Notes: generated by a model from the letters alone, not told the origin. A DNA stretch of 50,998 nucleotides from an uncultured Oscillospiraceae bacterium (GCA_934655875.1 CAKUHB010000018.1:1-50998), one strand, 5' to 3'; numbered from the stretch's first letter, positions 26,031-35,695 are shown. Program-made: numbers and translations.

Positions 26031-26111
26031 ACTGCCGTTCACGGAATATTCAAGCAAAAGAGCAGCGGATATAATATTATACTCTAATAGAAACAGAAAC
26101 GAGGGAGCTAT

Positions 26112-26816
26112 ATGCAGGATTTTGTCGTGTTCGACCACGTCTGCAAGACGTATCAAATGGGCGAGGTGCGCATCGATGCGCTGAAGGACGCTTCTTTTAC
26201 CATCGAAGAGGGGGAAATCTGCGTCATCGTCGGCCAGTCCGGCGCGGGCAAGACGACGCTTCTCAATATTCTTGGCGGCATGGACCGCCTGACGTCCGGC
26301 CATGTGCTGCTGGCGGGCGAGGATATCGCGGGCTATGACCGCCGGAAGCTGACGGCCTACCGCCGTCACGGCGTCGGATTCGTGTTCCAGTTTTATAATC
26401 TTCTGCCCAATATGACCGCGCTGGAAAACGTGCAGATCGCAAGCCAGCTCTGCAAGGATCCCATCCCCGCGGAGGAGGTCCTGCGGCAGGTCGGGCTTGG
26501 CGAACGCATGCAGAATTTCCCGGCGCAGCTGTCCGGCGGCGAGCAGCAGCGCGTGGCGATTGCCCGCGCGCTGGCCAAGCGGCCGAAGCTGCTGCTCTGC
26601 GATGAGCCGACGGGCGCGCTCGACTATCAGACCGGCAAGCAGATCCTTGCGCTTTTGCAGAAGCAGAGCCGCGAATCCGGCATGACGGTCGTCATTATTA
26701 CCCACAATTCCGCTCTGACCGCCATGGCCGACCGTGTCATCCGCGTCAGAAGCGGGCAGATCACCGACGTCCGCTGCAATTCGGCGCCGACGCCGGTGGA
26801 AAGCATTGAGTGGTGA
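26112..26816 (+). CDS. MacB/LolD-type ABC transporter ATP-binding protein
   Basis: The 234-residue ATPase has a Walker A GQSGAGKTTLLN, the signature LSGGEQQRVAIARAL and Walker B LLLCDEPTGALD, all intact. This is the MacB/LolD/FtsE subfamily that partners FtsX-like permeases. The permease starts 4 bp after its stop, and the two are co-transcribed with the ABC exporter pair downstream. GAGGGAG precedes the ATG. A TATAAT at 26070-26075 may be its -10 box, but no clear -35 was found. Confidence 0.93.
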   Translation: MQDFVVFDHVCKTYQMGEVRIDALKDASFTIEEGEICVIVGQSGAGKTTLLNILGGMDRLTSGHVLLAGEDIAGYDRRKLTAYRRHGVGFVFQFYNLLPNMTALENVQIASQLCKDPIPAEEVLRQVGLGERMQNFPAQLSGGEQQRVAIARALAKRPKLLLCDEPTGALDYQTGKQILALLQKQSRESGMTVVIITHNSALTAMADRVIRVRSGQITDVRCNSAPTPVESIEW

Positions 26817-26820
26817 CGCG

Positions 26821-29800
26821 ATGGGCAAGCTGACACTGCGGGAGATCCGCAAAAGCATGGGGCGCTTTCTGGCCATCGCGGCCATTGTGGCGCTTGGCGT
26901 GGGCTTTTTTTGCGGCCTGCGCCTGACGAAGACCGCCATGGTCAAGACCATGGATACATACACCAACACGCAGCGCATGTACGATTTCCGGCTCGTGAGC
27001 ACCGTCGGCTTTGAGGAGACGGACGCCGCTTCATTTGCGGACGGCATGCCGGGCGTTCTCTGTGAGGGCAGCAAGACCGCCGATGCGCTCGCCGTCGTGG
27101 CGGAGGGGATCGCGCGGCCGTATCACTTCATTTCCGTGCCGGAAACGCTCAATGTGCCGTCGCTGAAGGCGGGTAGATTGCCGCAGCAGGCGGATGAATG
27201 CCTGGCGGACGGCATGCTGTACGGCGAAAAGGATCTTGGCTCCACGATCGTCATTACGCAGGACAATGACGGCGATACGCTGGAGAAGTTCACAAGGCGG
27301 GAATTTACGATCGTCGGCATTGCCAAAAGCGTGCTGTATGCCAACTATGAGCGCGGCAGCACCTCGGTCGGCAGCGGCGCGCTGGCGGGATTTGTATATG
27401 TCCTGCCGGAAGCGTTTGATCTGGATTATGAGACCGACCTGTATGTGCGCCTGCAGGCGCGGCAGGGCGAGGTCTATTCCGACGAATATGAAGCGAGCAT
27501 CGACGGCGCCGAACCGCAGGTCACGGCGCTGGCCGAAGCGCTCGCGCAGGCGCGCGCCGACCGGCTGACCGCCGACGCGCAGCAGGAGCTTTCTGACGCG
27601 CGCGCGACGCTCGACGAGAAGGAGCAGGAGCTCTCTGACGCAAAAAAGACGCTGGCCGACGCAAAGCAGACGCTTGCCGACGCCGAGCAGGAGGTCACGG
27701 ACGGCGAACAGAAGCTCGCAGACGCCAAGGCGGACGCGGAGCGGGAGCTTGCCGACGCCTATCAGAAGCTGATCGACGGCCAGCAGGAGCTGGAAGAGAA
27801 CGAGCAGAAGCTCGCGGACGCCCGGCAGGAGCTGGAAGACGGCGAGCAGAAGCTCGCAGACGCACAGCAGCAGTATGAGGACGGCGTGCAGGAGCTGGCC
27901 GACGGCCGCAAGAGCGCCATGGAGCAGCTGCACGCGGCGGCAAAAAAGCTCTCCGACGCGCAGGATGCGCTCGATGCGCAGCGAGCGCAGGTCGACGAGG
28001 CACAGAAAGAGCTGGACGCGCAGCAGGCACAGGTCGACGCGGCCGTGGCTGCGGGGATGATGTCCCCGGAGGAGGCTGCAGCCGCCTATGCGCAGATCGA
28101 AGCCGGCCGGGCAGAGCTGGACAAGGCCCGGCAGCAGCTGAGCGCGGCACAGGATCAGATCGACGCTGGACGCGAGGAATATCTGAAATCTCTGGAAGAA
28201 GTCAATGACGAGCTTGACGAAAATCAGAAAAAGCTCGACGATGCAAAAGCGGAGCTGGAGGAAAAGCAGCAGGAGCTTGCCGACGGCAAACAGGAGCTGG
28301 AAGACGGCGAGCAGAAGCTGCTTGACGCGAAGCAGGAGCTGGCGGACGGCTGGGCGGAGTATTATGACGGTAAGGCCGAAGCCGAGCAGAAGATTGCGGA
28401 TGCGGAGCAGGAGCTTTCCGATGCCCGGCAGCAGCTGACCGATGGCAAGCAGGAGCTGGCCGATGCCGAGCAGGAGCTGACCGACGGCGAGAAAAAGCTC
28501 GCCGATGCGGAGCAGGAGTATCAGGACGGTCTGGACGCGCTCGATAAGCTGAAGGATCCGGATGTGTATGTGCTGGATCGCAGCAGCAATGTGGGCTATG
28601 CGTGCTTTGAGAGCGATTCCGATATTGTGCGCGGCGTATCCCGCGTGTTCCCGCTGTTTTTCTTCGCCGTGGCGGCGCTGGTCTGCATCACGACGATGAC
28701 CCGCATGGTCGACGAGCAGCGGACGCAGGCCGGCGTTCTGAAGGCGATGGGCTATTCCAACGGCGCGATCATGTCGGTCTATTTCCTCTATGCCGGCAGC
28801 GCTTCGCTGCTGGGCTGCCTGGTCGGGATCGGTGCGGGCTCGTATTTCCTGCCGAAGCTGATCTGGCAGGGGTATAATATCATGTACGGCTTTACGGACA
28901 TCCTGTACGCGTTCGACTGGCCGCTGGCGCTCGGGTCGGTGGGAGCGTATCTTGTCTGCGCACTCGGGACGACATGGTACGCCATCGAAGCGGAGCTGTC
29001 GCGGCCCGCGGCGGAGCTGATCCGGCCGAAGGCGCCGAAGGCGGGCAAGCGGATCCTCCTTGAGCGGCTGCCCTTTATCTGGAAACGGATCCCGTTCCTT
29101 CACAAGGTCTCCATCCGCAACATCCTGCGCTATAAAAAGCGCATGATCATGATGGCCATCGGCATAGGCGGCTGTACGGCGCTGCTGATCACGGGCTTCG
29201 GCATTCAGGATTCCATCCGCAGCGTCGTGGATTATCAGTATGACGAGATCACCCGCTACGACGCGAGCGTGACCTTCGCCCACGCCATGACGCAGGAGGA
29301 GCGCGGGACATTCTGTGCAGACTACGCGCAGGCGCTCTCCCAATGCGGCTTCGCGGCGGAAAAGAGTCTCAACGCCAGCGCGAACGGGCAGACCAAGACG
29401 ACGAACGTCGTCTGCCCGGAATCCGGCAGCGTGGACGGACTGATCGACCTGCATACAAAGACAGGGGAGCCGGTGGCCTATCCCGCGGACGGCGCGTGCA
29501 TCATCAGCCGCGGACTTGCTGACGCGCTGCATGTGGCAGCGGGCGACACCATCACGCTGCGGGACACGGAGCTGCATACGTGCGAGCTGCCGGTTGCGGC
29601 GGTTTTTGAAAACTATGTCTATAATTACGTCTATCTGACGCAGAATACATGGCAGACGCTGTTTGCGGCAGAGCCGGAGTATGAAACGGCATGGCTGAAC
29701 TTCCCGGCGGACGCTGATGCGCACGAAATTTCGGCAGAGCTGTCCGCAGACGACAATGTCGCCGCCGTGAATCTCAGTACCGATTTCCGCGCGCGTGTGG

Positions 29801-30219
29801 CGACCATGATGCAGAGCCTGCAATATATCGTTCTGGTCGTTGTCGTCTGCGCGGCGGCGCTGGCGTTTATCGTCCTGTATAATCTGACGAACATCAACAT
29901 CACCGAGCGGGCGCGCGAGATCGCTACGATCAAGGTGCTGGGCTTCTATGACGCGGAAACGAACCGGTATATCTTCCGGGAAAACATCATTCTGACCGTG
30001 CTCGGCGCGATCGTGGGTCTGCCGATGGGAAAGGTGCTGCATGCGTTCGTGATGTCGCAGATCAGGATCGATCTCATGTGCTTTGACGTGCGCGTCGACC
30101 CGAAGAGCTATCTGCTCTCCGTGGCGCTGACCCTCGGCTTCGGACTGCTGGTCAATGCCGCGCTGCGCAGAAAGATCCGCGCGGTAGACATGGCGCAGGC
30201 GCTCAAATCGATCGAGTAA
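26821..30219 (+). CDS. FtsX-like ABC permease with a very long extracytoplasmic coiled coil
   Basis: The 1132-residue permease begins with one membrane segment (about residues 14-33). An outer domain follows, and then residues about 235-580 form an uninterrupted, heptad-like coiled coil of units such as QELADGEQKLADAKQEL, very rich in Ala, Asp, Glu, Gln and Lys. Three membrane segments of the first FtsX module come next, then a second module with another outer domain and four segments, the last three at the C-terminus. This is the MacB-type (mechanotransmitting) layout. The ATG at 26821 follows a GTGA-containing gap of 4 bp after the ATPase gene. The coiled coil could reach through the thick cell wall; substrate unknown. 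Confidence 0.92.
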   Translation: MGKLTLREIRKSMGRFLAIAAIVALGVGFFCGLRLTKTAMVKTMDTYTNTQRMYDFRLVSTVGFEETDAASFADGMPGVLCEGSKTADALAVVAEGIARPYHFISVPETLNVPSLKAGRLPQQADECLADGMLYGEKDLGSTIVITQDNDGDTLEKFTRREFTIVGIAKSVLYANYERGSTSVGSGALAGFVYVLPEAFDLDYETDLYVRLQARQGEVYSDEYEASIDGAEPQVTALAEALAQARADRLTADAQQELSDARATLDEKEQELSDAKKTLADAKQTLADAEQEVTDGEQKLADAKADAERELADAYQKLIDGQQELEENEQKLADARQELEDGEQKLADAQQQYEDGVQELADGRKSAMEQLHAAAKKLSDAQDALDAQRAQVDEAQKELDAQQAQVDAAVAAGMMSPEEAAAAYAQIEAGRAELDKARQQLSAAQDQIDAGREEYLKSLEEVNDELDENQKKLDDAKAELEEKQQELADGKQELEDGEQKLLDAKQELADGWAEYYDGKAEAEQKIADAEQELSDARQQLTDGKQELADAEQELTDGEKKLADAEQEYQDGLDALDKLKDPDVYVLDRSSNVGYACFESDSDIVRGVSRVFPLFFFAVAALVCITTMTRMVDEQRTQAGVLKAMGYSNGAIMSVYFLYAGSASLLGCLVGIGAGSYFLPKLIWQGYNIMYGFTDILYAFDWPLALGSVGAYLVCALGTTWYAIEAELSRPAAELIRPKAPKAGKRILLERLPFIWKRIPFLHKVSIRNILRYKKRMIMMAIGIGGCTALLITGFGIQDSIRSVVDYQYDEITRYDASVTFAHAMTQEERGTFCADYAQALSQCGFAAEKSLNASANGQTKTTNVVCPESGSVDGLIDLHTKTGEPVAYPADGACIISRGLADALHVAAGDTITLRDTELHTCELPVAAVFENYVYNYVYLTQNTWQTLFAAEPEYETAWLNFPADADAHEISAELSADDNVAAVNLSTDFRARVATMMQSLQYIVLVVVVCAAALAFIVLYNLTNINITERAREIATIKVLGFYDAETNRYIFRENIILTVLGAIVGLPMGKVLHAFVMSQIRIDLMCFDVRVDPKSYLLSVALTLGFGLLVNAALRRKIRAVDMAQALKSIE

Positions 30220-30234
30220 AGAAAGAAGGAACCC

Positions 30235-31962
30235 ATGAAAAACCTGCTCACTTACCTGCGGCCGTACCGGCCGCAGGCCATTTTAGCGCCGCTTTTCAAG
30301 CTGCTGGAAGCGGCGTTCGAGCTGCTCGTGCCGCTCATCATGGCGGATATCATCGACGTCGGCATCGCGGCCGGCGATACGGGCTATATCCTCCGGAAGT
30401 GCCTTGTGCTGGCGCTTCTTGGCGTGTGCGGCTTTGCCAGCGCGGTCATTGCGCAGTATTTTTCCGCGAAGGCTGCGACCGGCGCGACGTCCCGGCTGCG
30501 GCACGCGCTGTTTGCGCATATCCAGTCGCTGTCCTACGCGGAGCTGGACCGGCTCGGGACCTCCACGCTCATCACCCGCATGACGAGCGACATGAATCAG
30601 GTGCAGACGGGGCTCAATCTGACGCTCCGGCTGCTGCTGCGCTCGCCGATCGTGGTGTTCGGCGCGATGCTCATGGCGTTTACGATCGACGTGCGCGCTG
30701 CGCTCATTTTCGCGGTGGCGGTGCCGGTGCTGTTCGGCGTCGTGTTTGCCATCATGCTCAGCTGCATCCCGCTCTACCGCAAGGTGCAGCGGAAGCTGGA
30801 CGGCGTCATGGGCGCGGCGCAGGAGAACTTATCCGGCGTGCGCGTCATCCGCGCGTTTACCCGCGAGCAGGAGGAGACGGACAGCTTTCAGGAAAAGACC
30901 GGCGCGCTGTTTGCGTCGCAGCAGTTCGTGGGCAGGCTGTCGGCGCTTCTGAATCCGCTGACCTATGTCATCATCAATCTTGCAATCGTGGCGCTTCTGC
31001 GCACGGGCAGCGTCCGCGTGAACGCGGGCGAGCTGACGCAGGGCGAGCTGATCGCGCTGTATAATTACATGTCGCAGATTCTGGTGGAGCTGATCAAATT
31101 TGCGAACCTGATCCTGAACATCACCAAATCCGCCGCCTGCGCCGGGCGCATTTCGCAGGTGCTGGAGACCGGCTCCAGCCTGCAAAGCGGCAGTGCGCCT
31201 GCGCCGGAAGCGGTGCAGGGCGCGGCGCTGACGTTTGAGAATGTCTCCTTCCGCTATCCCGGCGCCGGTGCGGACACACTGCGAGGGATCAGCTTTTCCG
31301 CCCGTCCGGGCGAGATGATCGGCGTGATCGGCGGTACGGGCGCGGGAAAAACGTCTCTGGCGAACCTCATCCCGCGCTTTTATGACGTGACCGAGGGTGC
31401 AGTGCTTTGGAATGGCGCGGATGTACGGACGCTGCGCCTGCCGTCACTGCGCGCGCAGATCGGCGTCGTGCAGCAGAAGGCGCTGCTGTTTTCCGGCACC
31501 ATCCGCGACAATCTGCGCTGGGGGAACCCCGACGCGGCGGAGGATACGCTCTGGGATGCCCTGCGCGCCGCGCAGGCCGACGGCGTCGTACGCGGCAAGC
31601 CGGGCGGACTGGACGCGGAGGTGGAGCCGGGCGGCCGGAACTTCTCCGGCGGCCAGCGCCAGCGGCTGACCATCGCCCGCGCGCTGGTGCGGAAGCCTGC
31701 GCTTCTCATTCTGGACGACAGCGCGTCCGCGCTGGACTTTGCCACGGACGCGGCGCTCCGCAAGGCGCTGCGGAGCCTGCCGTGGCGGCCGACGGTGCTT
31801 CTGATCTCGCAGCGGATCTCGTCGATCCGGCACGCGGATCAGATCCTTGTGCTGGACGACGGCCGGCTTGCCGGGATCGGCACGCATGAATCGCTGCTGG
31901 CAGATTGTCCCGTTTATCAGGAGATCTGCCGCTCGCAGCTCAAAAAGGAGGATGCAGAATGA
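30235..31962 (+). CDS. ABC exporter half-transporter with degenerate ATP site
   Basis: The 575-residue protein has six membrane helices and a C-terminal ATPase, the MsbA/BmrC type. Walker A is GGTGAGKTS, the Q-loop is QQKALLFSG and the signature is FSGGQRQRL. In Walker B, LLILDDSASALD, the catalytic Glu is replaced by Asp, the mark of a degenerate site in heterodimeric exporters. The second half overlaps it by 4 bp and has the canonical Glu, so the two should form one heterodimer. GAAAGAAGGA precedes the ATG, 15 bp after the permease gene. Substrates might be lipids, drugs or peptides. Confidence 0.93.
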   Translation: MKNLLTYLRPYRPQAILAPLFKLLEAAFELLVPLIMADIIDVGIAAGDTGYILRKCLVLALLGVCGFASAVIAQYFSAKAATGATSRLRHALFAHIQSLSYAELDRLGTSTLITRMTSDMNQVQTGLNLTLRLLLRSPIVVFGAMLMAFTIDVRAALIFAVAVPVLFGVVFAIMLSCIPLYRKVQRKLDGVMGAAQENLSGVRVIRAFTREQEETDSFQEKTGALFASQQFVGRLSALLNPLTYVIINLAIVALLRTGSVRVNAGELTQGELIALYNYMSQILVELIKFANLILNITKSAACAGRISQVLETGSSLQSGSAPAPEAVQGAALTFENVSFRYPGAGADTLRGISFSARPGEMIGVIGGTGAGKTSLANLIPRFYDVTEGAVLWNGADVRTLRLPSLRAQIGVVQQKALLFSGTIRDNLRWGNPDAAEDTLWDALRAAQADGVVRGKPGGLDAEVEPGGRNFSGGQRQRLTIARALVRKPALLILDDSASALDFATDAALRKALRSLPWRPTVLLISQRISSIRHADQILVLDDGRLAGIGTHESLLADCPVYQEICRSQLKKEDAE

Positions 31963-33698
31963 ATACCTCCTCCAAAACGCTTCTTCGCGTGTGCAGAAGC
32001 CTTGGACGCTATCTGCCGCTTCTGCTGTTGTCCCTTCTTCTGGCTGCGGCCAGCGTGGCGGGGACGCTCTATATCCCCATCCTTGTCGGCGACGCGATCG
32101 ACGCGATCGTTGGCCCCAGGCAGGTCAATTTCCCGGCGGTCGGCACGCTGGCGGTCAGGATCGCCGTGCTCGCCGGGCTGACGGCGCTGTTGCAGTGGCT
32201 GATGGCGGTCATTCATAACAGAGTCTGCTTCGCCGTGACGCGCGACGTGCGCCGGCAGGCGTTTTCCCGCCTGCAAAAGCTGCCGCTTGCGTATCTGGAC
32301 AGCCATCCTGCGGGCGATACGCTCAGCCGCATCGTCGCCGACGTCGATCAGTTTGCCGACGGCCTGCTCATGGGCTTTACGCAGCTGTTCACCGGCGTTC
32401 TGACGATCGTCGGGACGATCGGTTTCATGCTGTCCATCAGCTGGAAGATCACGCTGGTCGTGGTGCTGCTGACGCCCCTCTCTCTTCTGGTGGCGAAGTT
32501 CATCGCCGGGCGGACGTATTCCCTGTTCCAGCAGCAGTCCAAAGCGCGCGGCGAGCAGACCGCGCTCATAGGGGAGCAGCTGAACGGCCAACGCGTCGTG
32601 CAGGCTTTTTCCCACGAGGAGCAGAGCCTGCGGCAGTTTGACGAAATCAACGACCGGCTGGAATCGGCCACCATGCGCGCGACGTTCTTTTCCTCGCTGA
32701 CGAACCCGTCCACGCGGATCATCTACAATATTATCTACGCCTGCGTGGGCTTTACCGGCGCGCTCGGCGCTGTGGCGGGGACGATCACGGTCGGCGGGCT
32801 GTCGTGCTTCCTCAGCTATGCCAACCAGTATGCCAAGCCGTTCAACGAGATCACCGGCGTCATCACCGAGCTTCAGAACGCGCTGGCCTGCGCCGGGCGT
32901 GTGTTCGAGTTGATCGACGAGCCGGAGGAGACGCCGGACGCGGCGGACGCGAAAACGCTGGAGTCCGTCTCCGGCCAGGTGCAGCTGACGAACGTCGCCT
33001 TTTCCTATACCCCGGAGCAGCGGCTCATCGAGGATCTGAACCTTACGGTCCGGCCCGGGCAGCGCGTGGCCATCGTCGGCCCGACCGGCTGCGGCAAGAC
33101 GACGCTCATTAACCTGCTTATGCGCTTTTATGACGTCAGGGACGGCTCGATCTCGGTGGATGGCAGCGAGATCCGCACCGTCACGCGAAAAAGCCTGCGC
33201 CATCAATACGGTATGGTTTTGCAGGACACGTGGCTGAAAACGGCCACAGTGCGCGACAATATCCGCCTTGCAAGGCCCGGCGCTTCGGATGCCGAGGTGG
33301 AAGCGGCGGCGCGGTGTGTGCATGCGGACTCCTTCATCCGCCGTCTGCCGGACGGATACGACACCATGCTTTCCGATACCGGCGGCGCGCTGTCCGCCGG
33401 GCAGCGGCAGCTTCTTTGTATTGCGCGCGTGATGCTCTGCCTGCCGCCTATGCTCATTCTCGACGAAGCGACCAGCTCCATCGACACGCGTACCGAGCAG
33501 CAGATCCAGCATGCATTCGATACGATGATGCAGGGCCGCACGAGCTTCATCGTGGCGCACCGCCTGTCCACCATCCGCGAAGCGGATGTAATTCTCGTGA
33601 TGCAGAACGGCCATATCGTCGAGCAGGGCCGCCACGAGGAGCTGCTCGCCAAGGGCGGCTTCTACGCCAAGCTCTACCACAGCCAGTTCGAGGGATAA
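31959..33698 (+). CDS. ABC exporter half-transporter with canonical Walker B
   Basis: The 579-residue partner also has six helices and an ATPase domain. Walker A is GPTGCGKTTL, and Walker B is MLILDEATSSID with the catalytic Glu. Its own signature motif is LSAGQRQL, a variant of LSGGQ; in a heterodimer that variant would face the degenerate Walker B of the first half, which is consistent. The ATG at 31959 overlaps the previous stop as ATGA and has AGGAGGATG just upstream. It is the last gene of the operon, followed by a terminator. Confidence 0.93.
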   Translation: MNTSSKTLLRVCRSLGRYLPLLLLSLLLAAASVAGTLYIPILVGDAIDAIVGPRQVNFPAVGTLAVRIAVLAGLTALLQWLMAVIHNRVCFAVTRDVRRQAFSRLQKLPLAYLDSHPAGDTLSRIVADVDQFADGLLMGFTQLFTGVLTIVGTIGFMLSISWKITLVVVLLTPLSLLVAKFIAGRTYSLFQQQSKARGEQTALIGEQLNGQRVVQAFSHEEQSLRQFDEINDRLESATMRATFFSSLTNPSTRIIYNIIYACVGFTGALGAVAGTITVGGLSCFLSYANQYAKPFNEITGVITELQNALACAGRVFELIDEPEETPDAADAKTLESVSGQVQLTNVAFSYTPEQRLIEDLNLTVRPGQRVAIVGPTGCGKTTLINLLMRFYDVRDGSISVDGSEIRTVTRKSLRHQYGMVLQDTWLKTATVRDNIRLARPGASDAEVEAAARCVHADSFIRRLPDGYDTMLSDTGGALSAGQRQLLCIARVMLCLPPMLILDEATSSIDTRTEQQIQHAFDTMMQGRTSFIVAHRLSTIREADVILVMQNGHIVEQGRHEELLAKGGFYAKLYHSQFEG

Positions 33699-33703
33699 AT
33701 TTT

Positions 33704-33738
33704 GCAGCCGCTTCCTGATGGAAGCGGCTGCGCTTTTG
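33704..33738 (+). terminator. Rho-independent terminator after the ABC operon
   Basis: A 12-bp perfect stem (GCAGCCGCTTCC / GGAAGCGGCTGC) with a 4-nt loop is followed by GCTTTTG. Confidence 0.78.
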
Positions 33739-33740
33739 CC

Positions 33741-33769
33741 TTGCTTTTGCCCTCGGATGATGGTAATAT
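33741..33769 (+). promoter_or_regulatory. Promoter of the ATPase-CYTH gene
   Basis: TTGCTT (33741-33746) and TAATAT (33764-33769) are 17 bp apart; a second TATAAT-like run lies a few bases downstream. Confidence 0.55.
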
Positions 33770-33802
33770 AGTATTATAATAAAGAGCAAAGGAGCGATCC
33801 TT

Positions 33803-34909
33803 TTGGCAAAACAGATCACGCGTATCGTCCTGACCGGCGGGCCTGCGGCGGGCAAGACGACGCTTATCAGCCGTATTCTCAAGGAGTTCAAGCAGGACGA
33901 CGGATGGAAGGTCATCACCATCCCCGAGACGGCGTCGGAGCTGATCTCCGGCTTTGGCATCAAGCCGTTCGGCGGGTGCGTGTCGATGCTGGAGTTTCAG
34001 TATTTTGTCGTCGCCGACCAGCTGCACAAGGAGAAGCTTGCGCTCGAAGCGGCACAGAAGATCCCGGAGGAGCATGTCATTCTCCTGTTTGACCGGGCGC
34101 TGTTTGACGATAAGGCGTATGTCAGCGACGAGGAGTTCCGGCAGGTGCTGGCGCATTTCGGCCTGACGGAGGAGCAGGCGATGACGCACTACGATACCGT
34201 CCTGCATCTCGTCTCCTGCGCCAAGGGCGCGGAGTTCGCCTATAATTTCGGCAATGAAGCGCGCTACGAGCCGCTGGAGGAAGCGCGGATCAAGGACGAC
34301 CAGACGCTCCGCGCCTGGAGCCAGCATCCCAACCTCCACGTGATCGACAACTCGGTCGACTTTGAGGACAAGATTGTCCGCGGCCTGCGCGCGGTCTATG
34401 CCGCCATCGGAAAACCGGTGTCGCAGGCGGTCTGGCACAAATATCTCATCGAGCTGCCGACGCTCAAAACGCTGGAGAGCACCTACCGCGCGGCCGGTAT
34501 CGACATGATGCAGACCTACCTGACCCGTGCGAACCCCAATGTCGTGCGCCGCGTGCGCCAGCAGAAAAACGGCGGCGATTATCTCTATTTCTACACCGAA
34601 AAGCGGACGACTTCGTCCGGCCAGTGGGAGACGGAGCGGCCGATCTCGGAAAAGGAATACATCCGCTATCTGATGGAGGGCGATACGAGCCTGCATACCG
34701 TCCATAAGACGAAGTATCGCTTTGTCTACCGCGGCTGCCGGTTTGAGATCGACGTCTATCCGTTCTCGCAGGATCGCGCCATTATGCGCGCCGCCCTGCC
34801 GGAAAATGCTCCTGCGCTCGACGCGCCCCCGGAGATCACCGTCCTGCGTGAGGTCACCGACGATCCCGCCTACAAAAACCGCCAGCTGGCCAAAAACCAG
34901 CGCCTGTAA
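33803..34909 (+). CDS. Ttd14-like AAA/P-loop ATPase with C-terminal CYTH domain
   Basis: The 368-residue protein begins with a nucleotide-binding domain (P-loop GGPAAGKTT at residues 12-20, then FDRALFDDKAY and a Walker B-like DTVLHLV region) and ends in a CYTH triphosphate-tunnel domain from about residue 215 on, with KTKYRFVYRGCRFEIDVY as a typical strand pair. This two-domain layout is that of the TTD14 family known from Drosophila phototransduction trafficking and from many bacteria, where the role is undefined. The start is TTG at 33803, chosen because AAAGGAG ends 8 nt upstream and no ATG fits. It may bind GTP or another nucleotide and cleave or sense a triphosphate; both are inferences from the folds. 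Confidence 0.85.
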   Translation: MAKQITRIVLTGGPAAGKTTLISRILKEFKQDDGWKVITIPETASELISGFGIKPFGGCVSMLEFQYFVVADQLHKEKLALEAAQKIPEEHVILLFDRALFDDKAYVSDEEFRQVLAHFGLTEEQAMTHYDTVLHLVSCAKGAEFAYNFGNEARYEPLEEARIKDDQTLRAWSQHPNLHVIDNSVDFEDKIVRGLRAVYAAIGKPVSQAVWHKYLIELPTLKTLESTYRAAGIDMMQTYLTRANPNVVRRVRQQKNGGDYLYFYTEKRTTSSGQWETERPISEKEYIRYLMEGDTSLHTVHKTKYRFVYRGCRFEIDVYPFSQDRAIMRAALPENAPALDAPPEITVLREVTDDPAYKNRQLAKNQRL

Positions 34910-34910
34910 G

Positions 34911-34948
34911 CAAAAACCGCCCGCTGCTCCAAGGCAGCGGGCGGACTG
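34911..34948. terminator. Bidirectional terminator between convergent genes
   Basis: CCGCCCGCTGC and GCAGCGGGCGG form an 11-bp perfect stem with a 6-nt loop. T-rich exits are weak on the + strand (ACTGTTTA) and better on the - strand (TTTTTGC). Confidence 0.7.
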
Positions 34949-34949
34949 T

Positions 34950-35606
34950 TTATTCGGAGAGCAGGCGGTCGAGGTCGGCGACGGTCTTGCAGTAGAAATC
35001 GCAGTTTTTGCGCATGAACTGCTCGATCTCCGGGATATCGTTGGCCCATCCGGCTGCGGCAAAGGGGACGCCGCAGCGGCGCGCCATGTCATAGCCGGGC
35101 TTCAGATCGTCGACCATCAGAAGCTCCTCCGGCGGAAGGGAGAAGATCTTCATGATCTGCTGCAAGGGCCATGCCTCCGGCTTGCGCTGCTCGGGCGGCT
35201 GCTCCCAGCCGAGGATCAGATCCGGCGCCGGCAGGCCGTTTTCGCGGTAGTCGCGCTCGATATTTTCCCGCATGGAGTGGGACACGACGGCGATCTTCCC
35301 GCCTGCGTCCCGGTGGCGCTGCAAAATCTCCCGGATGCCGGGATAAGCCTTCGGCACGCGCGTGCGCACCCAGTCCTGCCAGAAGCGGAACTCGCCCTCC
35401 AGCTCCTGCTCGGAAAAGCCAAGCTCGCCGGTAAAGAGCGCCATGACGCCGGGATCGAAATTTTTGCGGAAATAATCGTCCAGCGTGTAAGAAAGGCCCG
35501 GACGCACCTGCGCCAGATAGGCAAGAAACGACGGAAAATGAATGGTCGCCGTGCTGTTGACCGTTGTATCGTCGTGGTCCATCACCAGACATTGAAAGCG
35601 CATCAT
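34950..35606 (-). CDS. HAD-superfamily hydrolase
   Basis: The 218-residue protein has HAD motif I as MDHDDTT (Asp nucleophile and acid/base in DHDDT), motif II as VVSHS, a Lys in RKPEAW and motif IV as LLMVDD. It is a phosphoglycolate phosphatase-like hydrolase of unknown substrate. The start is one of two consecutive ATG codons (35604 or 35601) behind GGGAGGGATCC. It is transcribed alone and convergently with the ATPase-CYTH gene. Confidence 0.88.
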   Translation of the reverse strand: MMRFQCLVMDHDDTTVNSTATIHFPSFLAYLAQVRPGLSYTLDDYFRKNFDPGVMALFTGELGFSEQELEGEFRFWQDWVRTRVPKAYPGIREILQRHRDAGGKIAVVSHSMRENIERDYRENGLPAPDLILGWEQPPEQRKPEAWPLQQIMKIFSLPPEELLMVDDLKPGYDMARRCGVPFAAAGWANDIPEIEQFMRKNCDFYCKTVADLDRLLSE

Positions 35607-35632
35607 GGATCCCTCCCGGCGGATTTTCTACT

Positions 35633-35661
35633 ATCATATCAGCTGCGGCCGGGGTTCGCAA
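35633..35661 (-). promoter_or_regulatory. Promoter of the HAD hydrolase gene
   Basis: On the - strand TTGCGA (35656-35661) and TATGAT (35633-35638) are 17 bp apart. Confidence 0.6.
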
Positions 35662-35695
35662 GCTGAAATGCGAAATCTTATTTTTTTATGAAGAA

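Noticed and set aside
27535..28560. Satellite-like DNA repeat inside the permease gene
   Set aside because: The repetition is a protein-level heptad pattern with varied codons, as expected for a long coiled coil, not a recent tandem duplication.
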